DNA of 64,000 bases from contig NZ_KB907310.1 of the NCBI RefSeq assembly GCF_000381925.1, forward strand, positions 558,001 through 622,000, given 5' to 3'. Source of the DNA: Nocardia sp. BMG111209 (GTDB taxonomy: Bacteria > Actinomycetota > Actinomycetes > Mycobacteriales > Mycobacteriaceae). Positions 20,416 through 32,178 of the stretch are shown here, one piece after another (position 1 is the first letter of the stretch; every line of letters starts with the position of its first letter). Under the pieces are notes generated by a model. That model was not told the origin of the DNA. It saw nothing but the letters and a program-made list of their open reading frames with translations, and made no database searches. The position numbers and the translations under genes were made by a program.

Positions 20416-20990
20416 GTGAACTCCTTGTGGTGCGAGCTCGTCGGCGTTGTCGAGCGGTGCTTGGTGAAGCAACGGTCTGTCCGGACCCGGATGTGGCCGG
20501 ACGAACCGGCGCCGAGATCGGGCTCGGACCGAATCGCCGGGCGCCCCGGCGATCGCAGTGCGCGGTCGCCGCAAATTTTCGAGCGGCGCCGACGACGGCG
20601 ATGACGTACGTTATGTCGTGTATCGAAATCGAGTCAATAGTTTCTCCGTTGGCGATTCGAATTCACGAGGCTCCGAGATTTAACCGCTCGACTGTTTACA
20701 TCACGGCTCGTATTGGTGATACTGAACGGTTGACCAGTCGGCGACCGGACGGCGTGATCACTGTGTGCGGTCACAAACCTCCAGGTCGAGCGCAATTTCC
20801 CGCTGGTGGGTCGAGGGATGCTTTGGTCATACCGTGCCGGTGTGGTATATGACGAACGACACTGTTCGTATTGATCGCGACCGCGTCAGATGGCCGAATC
20901 GAGGCGCGGAGGTTAATTATCCGAAAAGCATTACACTTTCTCGATATCTGTGCTGGACGGTAGCCGGACAGAGATTTACGCGATCGAAAC
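20416..20990. other. 575-bp divergent control region of whiB3
   Basis: No gene seen. From about 20620 to 20990 the sequence is clearly AT-richer than its surroundings (runs such as GAGATTTAACCGCTCGACTG), as expected for a regulated promoter region. TACACT at 20932 and TATATG at 20846 are possible -10 elements on the plus strand. A candidate operator is listed separately. Confidence 0.5.
20852..20869. promoter_or_regulatory. inverted repeat ACGAAC-N6-GTTCGT
   Basis: A perfect 6-6-6 palindrome inside the AT-rich whiB3 upstream region. It resembles a LexA box, but the spacer is six rather than four bases, so LexA binding is unlikely; another dimeric regulator is possible. Confidence 0.4.
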
Positions 20991-22004
20991 ATGCCGGGGG
21001 AATTCCGCGATGTGGGGCGCCCGCCGGTACGCCGGTGGGTCATCGATAAGGTGCGGACCGTGCTCGACCTCCCCCTCCCCGGCGTCTCGTGGCTACGGCC
21101 GGAACGCAGGGTGTTCGCCGAGGCCGCCTTCGGGGCCCGTCCCGGCCTCGCTGCTGCCGAATTGCCCGCCGCCGCCGACGCGGCCGAATCCTGGCTGCGT
21201 GCCGTGGCCCTGGGTGGTCAGGGCCGTTACGCCGCGGCCCGGGCGGCGCTCGCCGACGTCCGCCGCCGGACCACGGATCCGGTGCTGTGCTCGCTGGCCA
21301 CCAGTACCGAGGCGTCGCTGTGGCGGCAGCTGGGCGGGCATGTCCGGGCGGCCGGCCTGGACGGCCGCGCGCTGGCTCTGGTGACCGGCGGCCGAACCGA
21401 ATTCGCTGGAGATGAATTCTCGGCGGCCGGAAACTCCGGCGGTGATCTCGCGCACGTCGGCGATCTCACCCGCGACGCGGCGGTGTGCGACGCGTTGACC
21501 GGGCTCGCCGCGGATGCGCTCGGCCGGGCCGATCCGGCCCTCGCGACCCGGCTGCTGGAACGTTGCCAGGCCCCGCTGGAACGCCTCGCCGCCGGGCCCG
21601 GCGGCTGGCGGCCGCGGTTGCGCCGGCACTGGGTCGCCGCCGAGACGGCGCTCTCGTCCCCCGCGGGCGCGGCCGCGGCACTGCGCCATGCCGCGGCCGC
21701 GGTCGCCCTCGCCGCGGACGTCCCCTCGGTGCGGCATCGTGTCAAGTCCCGTCTACTCCTGGCCGCCGCGACCACGGTCGCGGGCGACCGGGACCGGGCC
21801 CGCACGCTGACGGCGGGCGTCACCGCCGAATCCCGGGAGCACGGACTGCTGCCGTTGCGGTGGGCGTGCGCGATGCTGCGCACCGGCCTCGGCGACCCGG
21901 CGGAGGCGTCGGCTGCGGCCGCGGAGGCGGCGGACTGCGTCCGGGCCCTCGCCGAGCGCGGTGGCAGATTGCGCAGTGCCCCTGAGATTCCGGGCCATCT
22001 CTGA
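20991..22004 (+). CDS. alpha-helical repeat protein of the whiB3-sigD locus (Rv3415c-like)
   Basis: A 337-residue Ala/Arg/Leu-rich protein predicted to be all helical, with TPR-like spacing of helices (AESWLRAVALGGQGRYAAARAAL; WACAMLRTGLGDPAEASAAA). No signal peptide or catalytic motif is visible. Its place between whiB3 and sigD matches the conserved gene of unknown function there in mycobacteria. The start is uncertain: ATG 20991 has no clear ribosome site, and GTG codons 40-60 bp downstream are possible. Confidence 0.65.
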   Translation: MPGEFRDVGRPPVRRWVIDKVRTVLDLPLPGVSWLRPERRVFAEAAFGARPGLAAAELPAAADAAESWLRAVALGGQGRYAAARAALADVRRRTTDPVLCSLATSTEASLWRQLGGHVRAAGLDGRALALVTGGRTEFAGDEFSAAGNSGGDLAHVGDLTRDAAVCDALTGLAADALGRADPALATRLLERCQAPLERLAAGPGGWRPRLRRHWVAAETALSSPAGAAAALRHAAAAVALAADVPSVRHRVKSRLLLAAATTVAGDRDRARTLTAGVTAESREHGLLPLRWACAMLRTGLGDPAEASAAAAEAADCVRALAERGGRLRSAPEIPGHL

Positions 22005-22125
22005 GGGCCCATGATGCTCTCGTGCCGGGGGTTAGCGGCTATTGTTGGGACCGTTCCGCCCGACCGGCGGAAGCACCGGTCGGGATACGGCCGTGCCACT
22101 TGTAACGCCAGGAATCTCTCTGACG

Positions 22126-22704
22126 ATGACGCACACGGGCGAGGAGTTGGACGGCGCCGTCGCTGCTGCAGCGCAGGGCGATCGTTCCGCTTTAGCCCAG
22201 GTACTGGAGACCATTCGCCCGCTGGTGGTGCGCTACTGCCGCGCGCGGATCGGGTCCTCGGAGCGTGGGCAGCTCTCCGCGGACGACGTTGCGCAGGAGG
22301 TATGTCTGGCTGTGATGACCGCCCTACCCCGATATCAGGATCAGGGCCGGCCGTTCATGGCCTTCGTATACGGAATCGCTTCGCACAAGGTCGCCGACGC
22401 CCATCGGAACGCCGCCCGTAACAGGTCGGACTCCATGGCCGAAGTACCTGATGTCATATCCACCGACCAAGGGCCGGAGCAACGGGCTCTCGAATCGGAG
22501 ACGAGCCGGCAGATGAACAATCTGCTGTCCACGCTCCCCGAGAAACATCGAGAGATCCTCATCCTGCGTTTGGTCATGGGTTTGTCGGCAGAGGAAACCG
22601 CTGTCGCCGTGGGCAGTACGGCGGGAGCTATACGAGTGGCCCAACATCGGGCGCTCGCGAAACTGAAGTCACAAGTGGCGAGGGCAGGTGAAATGTATGG
22701 CTAG
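22126..22704 (+). CDS. sigD: ECF sigma factor SigD
   Basis: A 192-residue ECF sigma factor. SADDVAQEVCLAVMTALPRY and PFMAFVYGIASHKVADAHR are region 2, and LPEKHREILILRLVMGLSAEE with GAIRVAQHRALAKLK is region 4; these closely match mycobacterial SigD. An upstream GTG at 22093 (VPLVTPGISLT) could be the start. It overlaps the anti-sigma gene by 8 bp. SigD controls a stationary-phase and nutrient-limitation regulon in mycobacteria. Confidence 0.9.
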   Translation: MTHTGEELDGAVAAAAQGDRSALAQVLETIRPLVVRYCRARIGSSERGQLSADDVAQEVCLAVMTALPRYQDQGRPFMAFVYGIASHKVADAHRNAARNRSDSMAEVPDVISTDQGPEQRALESETSRQMNNLLSTLPEKHREILILRLVMGLSAEETAVAVGSTAGAIRVAQHRALAKLKSQVARAGEMYG

Positions 22705-23983
22705 GGATGGCGAGCGTGGTCGGGGCGACTGGAAGGCGCGGCGCGGATCGCGAAACAGCGGTCCCTATGCCGATTCGTCCGGCGATCCGGAATCCGGTGG
22801 GACCGGTCCGGTGGATATCGCGGCCGTGCGCCGCGACGACGCTCTGATCACCGCGATCGCCGGCGACGGCACCGTCGCGACCGAAAGCCCCGAGGAATAT
22901 CAGCTCGCGGCCCTGCTCGCCAATTGGCGAGCCGAGATCATCGAGCCTCCGTTGCCGGCCGGACCGGATCTGGATGCCATCGTCGCCGCGGTCAATCAGG
23001 AGATCGGCGCCCGGCACACCAGGGTCGGCGGCGCCCGGCGCGGAAATCTGCGCCTGGTCCGGCCGTTGCTCGGTGCGGCGGCGGCGGTCGCGGTGATCGC
23101 CGGTGGCACGACCGCGTTCTCCTACAGCGCGCAGCCCGGTGATCCGTTGTGGCGGGTGAAGGAGGTGGTGTTCAGCGAACAGGCGCAGACCACCATCGCC
23201 CAGCACGCCGACGAGGATCTGACCAAGGCACAGGATCTGCTCGCGCAGAATCGGCCCGAGCAGGCCAAGGCGCTGTTGCAGAGCGCGTCGAGTACGGCCA
23301 CCCAGGTCAACGACGACGGGCGCAAATCGGATCTGCTCGACAAGTACAACCAGCTGCTGGCCAAACTGCAGGAGCAGGCGCCGAATATCGCCGCCGGGCT
23401 GACCCCGGTGATACCGCCGCGGCAGACCGTGCCCGGTTCGCAGGAGCCGACCTCGGCCAACGAGCGACCGGTCACCCCGGGTAATCCCGGCCGGCCGAGC
23501 TACGACCCGCGGCTCGCGCCGCAGTCGCCCGGTGGCGGCTCGGACAATTCGGGTGGTCACGGCGGCTCGGGACATACCGATACCCCCGGCACCGGCGTCA
23601 ATCCCGGCGGTCCGATCCTCCCGCCCGAGCACACCACCGTGGTCAGCCCGCCGAGCGAGCCCGCCTCGCCGCCGGGCAACCACGAACCGGGCGGCCACGA
23701 GACCGGCGGCGGGCACGATTCGGGCGGCGGTACCGAGGGCGGCAGCAATCCGGCCGGGCCGAGCACCATCGCGACGCCCGGCGACTCGATACCCGTGCCG
23801 GACAAGCCGAGTGGCGACGGCACCGGCGGCGGTGCGGGGAACAACACCCCCGCACCGAACACCCCGGTGAAGCCGGTCGCCCCCTCCGGCGAGGATTCGC
23901 ATCTGCACCCGACGATGCCCCCGATCGCGCCGACCACCGTGCCGTTGCCGCCGGTCGGCGGGGGACTGGGCACGATCAAATAG
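22697..23983 (+). CDS. rsdA: anti-sigma-D factor RsdA
   Basis: 428 residues. The cytoplasmic N-terminus has the short sigma-binding motif RRDDALITAIA (46-55), as in RsdA, not a zinc ASD fold. One membrane helix (LLGAAAAVAVIAGGTTAF, about 120-140) is followed by an extracellular coil (EQAKALLQSASSTATQ) and a very long Gly/Pro/Thr/His-rich tail (about 240-420). In mycobacteria RsdA is released by proteolysis. ATG 22697 lies inside the end of sigD, with GAGGGCAGG upstream. Confidence 0.88.
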   Translation: MARDGERGRGDWKARRGSRNSGPYADSSGDPESGGTGPVDIAAVRRDDALITAIAGDGTVATESPEEYQLAALLANWRAEIIEPPLPAGPDLDAIVAAVNQEIGARHTRVGGARRGNLRLVRPLLGAAAAVAVIAGGTTAFSYSAQPGDPLWRVKEVVFSEQAQTTIAQHADEDLTKAQDLLAQNRPEQAKALLQSASSTATQVNDDGRKSDLLDKYNQLLAKLQEQAPNIAAGLTPVIPPRQTVPGSQEPTSANERPVTPGNPGRPSYDPRLAPQSPGGGSDNSGGHGGSGHTDTPGTGVNPGGPILPPEHTTVVSPPSEPASPPGNHEPGGHETGGGHDSGGGTEGGSNPAGPSTIATPGDSIPVPDKPSGDGTGGGAGNNTPAPNTPVKPVAPSGEDSHLHPTMPPIAPTTVPLPPVGGGLGTIK

Positions 23984-24008
23984 CAGTAACCTCGGTATAC
24001 ACAGCGAA

Positions 24009-24034
24009 TACGGCCGCGAATTCTCGCGGCCGTA
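24009..24034. terminator. terminator between rsdA and the DUF5319 gene
   Basis: An 11-bp perfect stem TACGGCCGCGA / TCGCGGCCGTA with an ATTC loop, between convergent genes. T-rich stretches follow only about 20 bases later. Confidence 0.75.
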
Positions 24035-24108
24035 CGTGTATTTCGTGACTGTCGGTATTTTTTCCGGGGGTCGTGCTTTCCCCCGGACGAATTCGGGCGT
24101 CGGGTGAC

Positions 24109-26303
<2,195 letters not shown>

Positions 26304-26312
26304 CAACTGCCG

Positions 26313-26335
26313 GTACCCGAGGTACCTGCGGGTAC
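26313..26335 (+). terminator. weak hairpin after guaB2
   Basis: GTACCCG (26313-26319) and CGGGTAC (26329-26335) can pair around a 9-nt loop just after the guaB2 stop, with no T tract. The remaining ~240 bp to guaB3 contain no visible gene. Confidence 0.35.
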
Positions 26336-26579
26336 TCCGCCGATACCGCGTGGTCCGGCCCGGCGCCGCACGTGATCCCGGCCGGGGTCGCGGGCGGCAT
26401 CGGAATCCGGATTCCGGCGGTACGCACCGGAAACCGGAGCGCCCGGATGTGCCGTCGCGATGTCGCGGCGGACGGCCGGGACGACGCGTGCCCGGCGGGC
26501 GCGTGCCCACGGGCGCGCCGCCGTGCGTCCGGGCTCGCACCCGCGTGGTGTACGTCGAAACAACAAGGAGAACATTCAG

Positions 26580-27725
26580 ATGCGCGACATGGTCGAGATC
26601 GGCATGGGCCGGACCGCCCGGCGGACCTACGAGCTGGACGATGTCGACATCGTTCCCTCCCGCCGGACCCGGTCCTCGAAGCAGGTGTCGGTGGCATGGC
26701 AGCTCGATGCCTACCGCTTCGACATTCCCGTCGTCGCGCACCCGTCCGACGCGCTGGTGTCACCCGAGTTCGCGGTCGAACTGGGCCGGCTCGGCGGGCT
26801 GGGCGTCATCAACGGTGAGGGGCTGTGGGCCCGGCACGCCGACGTGTCCGCGCGGATAGATCAGCTGATCGAGGTCGCGGAGAAGCAGGGCGCCGACGCC
26901 GCGGTCACCCTGTTGCAGCAGTTGCACTCCGCGCCGATGCAGCCGGATCTGCTGGCCGCGGCGGTGGCACAGGTGCGCACGGCCGGGGTGACGGTGGCGG
27001 TGCGGGTCAGCCCGCAGAACGCGCGCGCGCTCACCCCCGCGCTGGTGCAGGCCGGAGTCGATCTGCTGGTCGTGCACGGCACCATCATCTCCGCCGAGCA
27101 CGTCAACGGCGCCGCGGAATCGGGCACCGAACCGCTGAACCTGAAGACCTTCATCGCCGAACTCGACGTGCCCGTGGTGGCCGGCGGCGTCAGCGACCAC
27201 CGCACCGCACTGCACCTGATGCGCACCGGCGCGGCCGGGGTGATCGTCGGCTACGGCTCCACGCCGGGCTCGACCACCACCGGCGAGGTGCTCGGTATCG
27301 GTGTGCCGATGGCCACCGCGATAGCCGATGCCGCCGCCGCCCGCCGCGACTACCTCGACGAGACCGGCGGCCGCTACGTGCACGTCATCGCCGACGGCGA
27401 CATCGTGTCCTCCGGTCAGCTCGCCAAGGCCATCGCCTGCGGCGCCGACGCCGCCATGCTCGGCGTGCCGCTGGCGCTGGCCCACGAGGCCCCGGGCCGG
27501 GGCTGGTACTGGCCGACCGCCGCCGCGCACCCCTCGCTGCCGCGCGGCGTGCCGCTGCAGTTCGCCGACGACGAGGATCGTCCGTCGTTGCAGCAGGTGC
27601 TCTACGGTCCCGCGAGCGATCCGTGGGGTTCGGTGAATCTCGTCGGCGCCCTGCGTCGTTCGATGGCGAAGGCGGGCTACAGCGAGCTCAAGGAGTTCCA
27701 GAAGGTCGGGCTGTCGGTCCGCTGA
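26580..27725 (+). CDS. guaB3: GuaB3, IMPDH/GMPR-family protein without the loop cysteine
   Basis: A 381-residue TIM-barrel protein of the IMPDH/GMP reductase family without CBS domains. The barrel features are clear (YELDDVDIVPSRR, VVAGGVSDHRTAL, VIADGDIVSSGQLAKAIACGA). The loop that should hold the catalytic Cys reads GYGSTPGSTTTGEVLG and has none; the only Cys nearby is in AIACGADA. Activity is therefore uncertain: a GMP reductase has been reported for some GuaB3 proteins, but others may be regulatory. AAGGAG lies nine bases before ATG 26580. Confidence 0.9.
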   Translation: MRDMVEIGMGRTARRTYELDDVDIVPSRRTRSSKQVSVAWQLDAYRFDIPVVAHPSDALVSPEFAVELGRLGGLGVINGEGLWARHADVSARIDQLIEVAEKQGADAAVTLLQQLHSAPMQPDLLAAAVAQVRTAGVTVAVRVSPQNARALTPALVQAGVDLLVVHGTIISAEHVNGAAESGTEPLNLKTFIAELDVPVVAGGVSDHRTALHLMRTGAAGVIVGYGSTPGSTTTGEVLGIGVPMATAIADAAAARRDYLDETGGRYVHVIADGDIVSSGQLAKAIACGADAAMLGVPLALAHEAPGRGWYWPTAAAHPSLPRGVPLQFADDEDRPSLQQVLYGPASDPWGSVNLVGALRRSMAKAGYSELKEFQKVGLSVR

Positions 27726-27765
27726 TCGCCTCCGCCGCCGTCGCATCGGTTGCGCGCGCTCGGCG

Positions 27766-28557
27766 TCAGTTGCTCGGCGGCAGTCCGTCGAGGAAGACGC
27801 GCAGGGCGGAGTTCACCTCGGCCGGATGTGTCATGGTGGCCGCCTGATGCGCGCCGGGAATCTCCAGGAAGCGGGAATTCGCCAGGCGCTGAGCCAGTTC
27901 CAGCGCGTTGCGGCGCGGGACGCTGGCCCGCGACGGATGGATCACCAGTGCCGGGCAGGCGATCTCGGGTAACCGGTCGAGGATGTCGTCGCGGCTGAGC
28001 AGGCAGTTGGCGGCGGCCTCGGTGGCCCGCGGATCGCGGGTCACCCAGCGCTGCGCCCACATCGTGCAGTACCAGGGGTCGTCGCCGATCAGCCGGCCGG
28101 CCAGATGTTCGGCCAGCAGGTAGCGCGGACCCGGCCCGGCCCAGCGGTCCAGGAAACGATGTGCGGTCTCCCGTTCCAGCGGCGTGGCCGGATGCGCCTC
28201 CGTCGCGATGAGGACCAGCGCGGTCACCCGGTCCGGGGAGAGCAGGGCGGTGCGCAGCGCGCTGAACCCGCCCTGGGACGAGCCGCCCACCACCGCGCGC
28301 TGCACGCCGAGATGGTCCAGCACCGTCAGGGCGTCGCGGGCCGCGGTCCAGTAGGTGAACGGCAACCCCTCGTCGCGGGTGCGGCCGTGCCCGCGGGCAT
28401 CCCAGGTGACGATCCGGAAGTCCGGGGCCAGCGCCGTCACCTGGGCCGCGAACATCGTTGTGTCCATGAAGAATTCGTGCCCCAATAGCACGACCGGCCC
28501 GTCGCCACCGGTGTCCTCGTAATGGATCTCGGCATCGATCGCACGGGCGAATGGCAC
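27766..28557 (-). CDS. alpha/beta hydrolase
   Basis: A 263-residue alpha/beta hydrolase: HEFFMDTTMF (oxyanion region), WDARGHGRT, nucleophile elbow GGSSQGG and a C-terminal GAHQAATMTHP histidine. The GTG at 28557 gives a normal start (VPFARAIDAEIHYEDTG); no good ribosome site is visible, and the frame is open upstream across guaA only as antisense. It sits between guaB3 and guaA on the opposite strand. Substrate unknown. Confidence 0.8.
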   Translation of the reverse strand: MPFARAIDAEIHYEDTGGDGPVVLLGHEFFMDTTMFAAQVTALAPDFRIVTWDARGHGRTRDEGLPFTYWTAARDALTVLDHLGVQRAVVGGSSQGGFSALRTALLSPDRVTALVLIATEAHPATPLERETAHRFLDRWAGPGPRYLLAEHLAGRLIGDDPWYCTMWAQRWVTRDPRATEAAANCLLSRDDILDRLPEIACPALVIHPSRASVPRRNALELAQRLANSRFLEIPGAHQAATMTHPAEVNSALRVFLDGLPPSN

Positions 28558-28665
28558 AGCACGAGGATAGCGGGAACGTATGAGTCCGGGGCGGGACGTG
28601 GGTACGTCCGCGAGGCACGGCGGACGCGGCGCGGACGGCCGCGGCGGCCTCACTAAACTGGCCCG

Positions 28666-30237
28666 GTGGCAGAAACCCAGCGACCAGTCCTCGTCGTCGA
28701 TTTCGGGGCGCAGTATGCGCAGTTGATCGCCCGGCGGGTGCGTGAGGCCAGCGTGTACTCCGAGGTGATCCCGCATACCGCGACCGTCGAGGAGATCGCC
28801 GAGCGGCAGCCGCTCGCGGTGATCCTGTCCGGCGGCCCGGCCAGTGTGTACACCGAGGGTGCGCCGCAGCTGGACGCGCGGCTGTTCGATCTGGAGGTGC
28901 CGGTCTTCGGCATCTGCTACGGCTTCCAGGCCATGGCGCAGGCGCTCGGCGGCACCGTCACCAACACCGGCACCCGGGAATACGGCCGCACCGAACTGAG
29001 CGTCGACGGCGGCGTGCTGCACGGCGGCCTGCCGACCGTGCAGCCGGTGTGGATGAGTCACGGCGACGCGGTCACCGACGCGCCGGCCGGTTTCGAGGTC
29101 ACCGCCACCAGCGTGGGCGCGCCGGTGGCCGCGTTCGAGGACCGCGCGCGGCGGCTGGCCGGTGTGCAATATCACCCCGAGGTGCTGCACTCCCCGCACG
29201 GGCAGCAGGTGCTCAGCCGATTCCTGCACGAGGTGGCGGGCATCCCCGCGGCCTGGACCCCGGCCAATATCGCGGACGCGCTGATCGAGCAGGTGCGCGC
29301 GCAGGTCGGCGACGGGCACGCGATCTGCGGGCTGTCCGGGGGGGTCGACTCCGCCGTCGCGGCCGCGCTGGTGCAGCGCGCCATCGGCGACCGGCTCACC
29401 TGTGTGTTCGTCGATCACGGCCTGCTGCGCGCGGGGGAGCGGGAGCAGGTGCAGCGCGATTTCGTCGCCGCGACCGGCGCCCGCCTGGTGACTGTCGACG
29501 CGGTGGAGAAGTTCGTCGGCGAGCTGAAGGGGGTGACCGATCCGGAGGAGAAGCGCAAGATCATCGGCCGGGAGTTCATCCGCTCCTTCGAGGACGCGAT
29601 CGCCGAGGTCGTGCTGACCACCGAGAACCTCACCGCCGAACCCGCCGTGGAATATCTGGTGCAGGGCACCCTCTACCCCGATGTGGTGGAGTCCGGCGGC
29701 GGCGCCGGGACCGCGAACATCAAGAGCCATCACAACGTCGGCGGCCTGCCCGACGATCTGGAGTTCGAACTGGTCGAGCCGCTGCGGCTGCTGTTCAAGG
29801 ACGAGGTGCGCGCGGTCGGCCGCGAACTGGGGCTGCCGGAGGAGATCGTGGCCCGGCAGCCGTTCCCGGGTCCGGGCCTGGCCATCCGCATCGTCGGCGA
29901 GGTGACCGCCGACCGGCTGGCGACACTGCGGCAGGCCGACGCCATCGCCCGCGAGGAGCTGACCGCGGCCGGCCTGGACGGTCAGATCTGGCAGTGCCCG
30001 GTCGTGCTGCTGGCCGAGGTGCGCTCGGTCGGCGTGCAGGGTGACGGCCGCACCTACGGTCATCCGATCGTGCTGCGCCCGGTGTCCAGCGAGGACGCGA
30101 TGACCGCGGATTGGACCCGGCTGCCCTACGACGTGCTGGAACGCATCTCCACCCGGATCACCAACGAGGTGGCCGAGGTCAACCGGGTCGTGCTCGACGT
30201 GACGAGCAAGCCGCCGGGGACCATCGAATGGGAATGA
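28666..30237 (+). CDS. guaA: GMP synthase (glutamine-hydrolysing)
   Basis: Aminates XMP to GMP. The class I glutaminase half has [11 protein letters not shown] with nucleophile Cys84 and YHPEV; the ATP-pyrophosphatase half has the [11 protein letters not shown]-loop, and the C-terminal dimerisation domain ends PPGTIEWE. 523 residues, normal. It starts at a GTG (28666) without a clear Shine-Dalgarno sequence. With guaB2 it completes the GMP branch. Confidence 0.96.
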   Translation: MAETQRPVLVVDFGAQYAQLIARRVREASVYSEVIPHTATVEEIAERQPLAVILSGGPASVYTEGAPQLDARLFDLEVPVFGICYGFQAMAQALGGTVTNTGTREYGRTELSVDGGVLHGGLPTVQPVWMSHGDAVTDAPAGFEVTATSVGAPVAAFEDRARRLAGVQYHPEVLHSPHGQQVLSRFLHEVAGIPAAWTPANIADALIEQVRAQVGDGHAICGLSGGVDSAVAAALVQRAIGDRLTCVFVDHGLLRAGEREQVQRDFVAATGARLVTVDAVEKFVGELKGVTDPEEKRKIIGREFIRSFEDAIAEVVLTTENLTAEPAVEYLVQGTLYPDVVESGGGAGTANIKSHHNVGGLPDDLEFELVEPLRLLFKDEVRAVGRELGLPEEIVARQPFPGPGLAIRIVGEVTADRLATLRQADAIAREELTAAGLDGQIWQCPVVLLAEVRSVGVQGDGRTYGHPIVLRPVSSEDAMTADWTRLPYDVLERISTRITNEVAEVNRVVLDVTSKPPGTIEWE

Positions 30238-30251
30238 GCCGGTAGTACGGC

Positions 30252-30286
30252 CCGGGGCCCGGTCGCGAATCGCGACCGGGCCCCGG
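30252..30286 (+). terminator. guaA terminator hairpin
   Basis: A 17-bp perfect inverted repeat CCGGGGCCCGGTCGCGA / TCGCGACCGGGCCCCGG centred on 30269, 15 bp after the guaA stop and before the convergent small membrane gene, followed by TTGTCC. Confidence 0.85.
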
Positions 30287-30301
30287 TTGTCCGTGCGGAG
30301 G

Positions 30302-30547
30302 TCAGTGCCGGCGACGCGGCGAGAGCACCAGCCCGCAGCCGACGACGATGGCGACGCCCACGGTGATCCAGCCGAGCGGGATGCCGGGGTGGAACGGCCA
30401 GCCGTCCGGGCCGACGAAGGCGCAGACGCTGACCAGGACGGCCAGCAGACCGGCCAGGAGCAGAGCGAACGACGGTCCCCGGCGCGATCGGCCGGTGCGG
30501 GTCCCGGTGTCCGGCGAATCGGTGTCGATCTGATTCTGATCAGCCAC
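30302..30547 (-). CDS. small two-helix membrane protein
   Basis: An 81-residue protein with a short polar N-terminus and two membrane segments (SFALLLAGLLAVLVSVCAFV; GWITVGVAIVVGCGLVL) and an Arg-rich end. Function unknown. The GTG at 30547 has GGAGGT five bases upstream and overlaps the PspC-protein stop by 8 bp, so it is made with that protein. Confidence 0.75.
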   Translation of the reverse strand: MADQNQIDTDSPDTGTRTGRSRRGPSFALLLAGLLAVLVSVCAFVGPDGWPFHPGIPLGWITVGVAIVVGCGLVLSPRRRH

Positions 30548-32072
30548 GGTGCACCTCCACGTGTCCGGCGCGTACATCGATGTCGAGGTGCAGAACCGGT
30601 CCGGTCGCGGGTCCGGTCGGGCCCTGCGGGCAGTCGGCGGCATCGGCCAGCTTCACCGTGCAGGTGGTGTCCAGCCGCATCGAATCCGGTACCAGCACCC
30701 GGAGATTGCCCATCCGGACCCGGGCGGACGCGGATTCGTCCGCGGTCAGGGCGAGCGAGCGCAGGTCCAGCGTGCCCGACCCGGCGTTGATCCGGAACGG
30801 CTGAGCCAGTTCGGCGGCCGTGGTGGGCGTCCAGGCGTGCTCGCCGACGGCGCCGCGGTCGAATTCCACCGGTCCGATCACCGAGGCCAGGGCGATGAAT
30901 CCGACCAGCGGCGGGATCAGCACGATCAGGCCGTAACCGCGCCGCAGGAACGCGCCGATGACCAGGCCCAGACCCACCACCGCCAGCGCCACCGCGCCGA
31001 TCCGGGCCGGCGTCATCCATTCCACTCCGGCGGCGGCGATCCCGCCCGCGATCGCGGCCGCGAGCACCGCGTGACCGATGATGATCGGGGTGAGTCGCGA
31101 GCGCGGGGGCCGCGGGGCCGCCACGATCGGCGCCGGCGGCGTCGGATCCGGCAGATCCCAGGCCAGCGGGGAGACCCCGAGCGGATCCCAGCCGGGTGGC
31201 CGGGGGCCGAACCGGCCCGGATCCGCGGCCGCGCCGGATCGACGGCCTGCGGGCGATTCCTCGGTCGCCGTCGACGTCGCGAAGCCGGCGGCGGAATCCG
31301 CCGGATCCGGATCGCCGACCGGGGCATCGATGACGCGATCGGCGGCGCCGGGTATGAAGTCGGTCACCGCCGAATCGGTTACGGTCCCGGCGGCCGTGGA
31401 TGTGCCCGTCGTGGTGGCGACCGGTACGGTCGCCGCGTCCGCCGCCGCATCGATCACCGGCTGTCCCGGCTCGTAGTGATCCGGCAGGGTCGTGTACGGC
31501 CCGTAGGGATTGGCCGCCCACGGCGAGCCACCCGGGAAGGCGGTGCCCGGATAGCCGGTGGCCGCCATCGTGTTCATGCCCAGCGAATCCACGTCGTCGG
31601 CGGGCGGTTGCGGCTGCCGCAGATACAGCAGCCACCACCCGGCGACCATCAGCGCGAAGCTGATCAGCCCGGAACCGCCGAGTCCCACCCCGACCGGGCC
31701 CATGGTGGCGAGCGCGATCACCAGCGCGACGAGCAGCACGATCGTCCGGACCGGCGACTGCGCGCTGTAACCCTTGCCGAGCAGCCCCTGCGCCGGCGAC
31801 ACCTGATCACCCGCCGCCGGGAGCAGCAGCCACGCCGCCAGATACAGCACGATGCCCGCGCCGCCGAAGATCGTCGCCACCACGAAGGCGATCCGGATCA
31901 GCACCGGATCGACGCCGTAGCGCCGCCCGAATCCCACGGCGACGCCCGCGACGGGACCTTGTCGCGGACGGCGCACGGGCCGGGTTCTCCACAGATGCTG
32001 GAGTTGTTCGTTGAATCCGGCCCGGCTACCGGTGCCCCCGGCCCAGCCGTTCGCTCTGGTCATGGTTCTCAT
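30540..32072 (-). CDS. PspC-domain multi-pass membrane protein
   Basis: About 510 residues. The N-terminal PspC domain reads GPVAGVAVGFGRRYGVDPVL and continues into IFGGAGIVLYLAAWLLLP. Further membrane helices, a long disordered Ala/Thr/Pro linker, a second helix block (LTPIIIGHAVLAAAIAGG) and a C-terminal beta-rich domain (RVRMGNLRVLVPDSM) follow, the layout of envelope-stress PspC proteins facing a LiaF-like C-terminal sensor. The start could be ATG 32072 or 32063. A PspC histidine kinase is encoded 1.3 kb away on the other strand. Confidence 0.82.
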   Translation of the reverse strand: MRTMTRANGWAGGTGSRAGFNEQLQHLWRTRPVRRPRQGPVAGVAVGFGRRYGVDPVLIRIAFVVATIFGGAGIVLYLAAWLLLPAAGDQVSPAQGLLGKGYSAQSPVRTIVLLVALVIALATMGPVGVGLGGSGLISFALMVAGWWLLYLRQPQPPADDVDSLGMNTMAATGYPGTAFPGGSPWAANPYGPYTTLPDHYEPGQPVIDAAADAATVPVATTTGTSTAAGTVTDSAVTDFIPGAADRVIDAPVGDPDPADSAAGFATSTATEESPAGRRSGAAADPGRFGPRPPGWDPLGVSPLAWDLPDPTPPAPIVAAPRPPRSRLTPIIIGHAVLAAAIAGGIAAAGVEWMTPARIGAVALAVVGLGLVIGAFLRRGYGLIVLIPPLVGFIALASVIGPVEFDRGAVGEHAWTPTTAAELAQPFRINAGSGTLDLRSLALTADESASARVRMGNLRVLVPDSMRLDTTCTVKLADAADCPQGPTGPATGPVLHLDIDVRAGHVEVHRG

Positions 32073-32178
32073 GGTGGAACGACCCGGGGCCGGTTGCATC
32101 GGGGTGAACCCTGAAATGAGACCTGAACTCCTGGGCACGGTCCGGTCACATCGTCGTGACCGGCCGTGATTCCCCTGC

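Noticed and set aside
20852..20869. A third LexA box
   Set aside because: The half-sites are ACGAAC/GTTCGT with a six-base spacer; LexA sites need four, and whiB3 is not a known SOS gene.
28558..31638. Continuous minus-strand frame extending the 27766 hydrolase across guaA into the PspC gene
   Set aside because: Only the first 263 codons resemble a protein family; the rest is antisense to guaA and the PspC gene.
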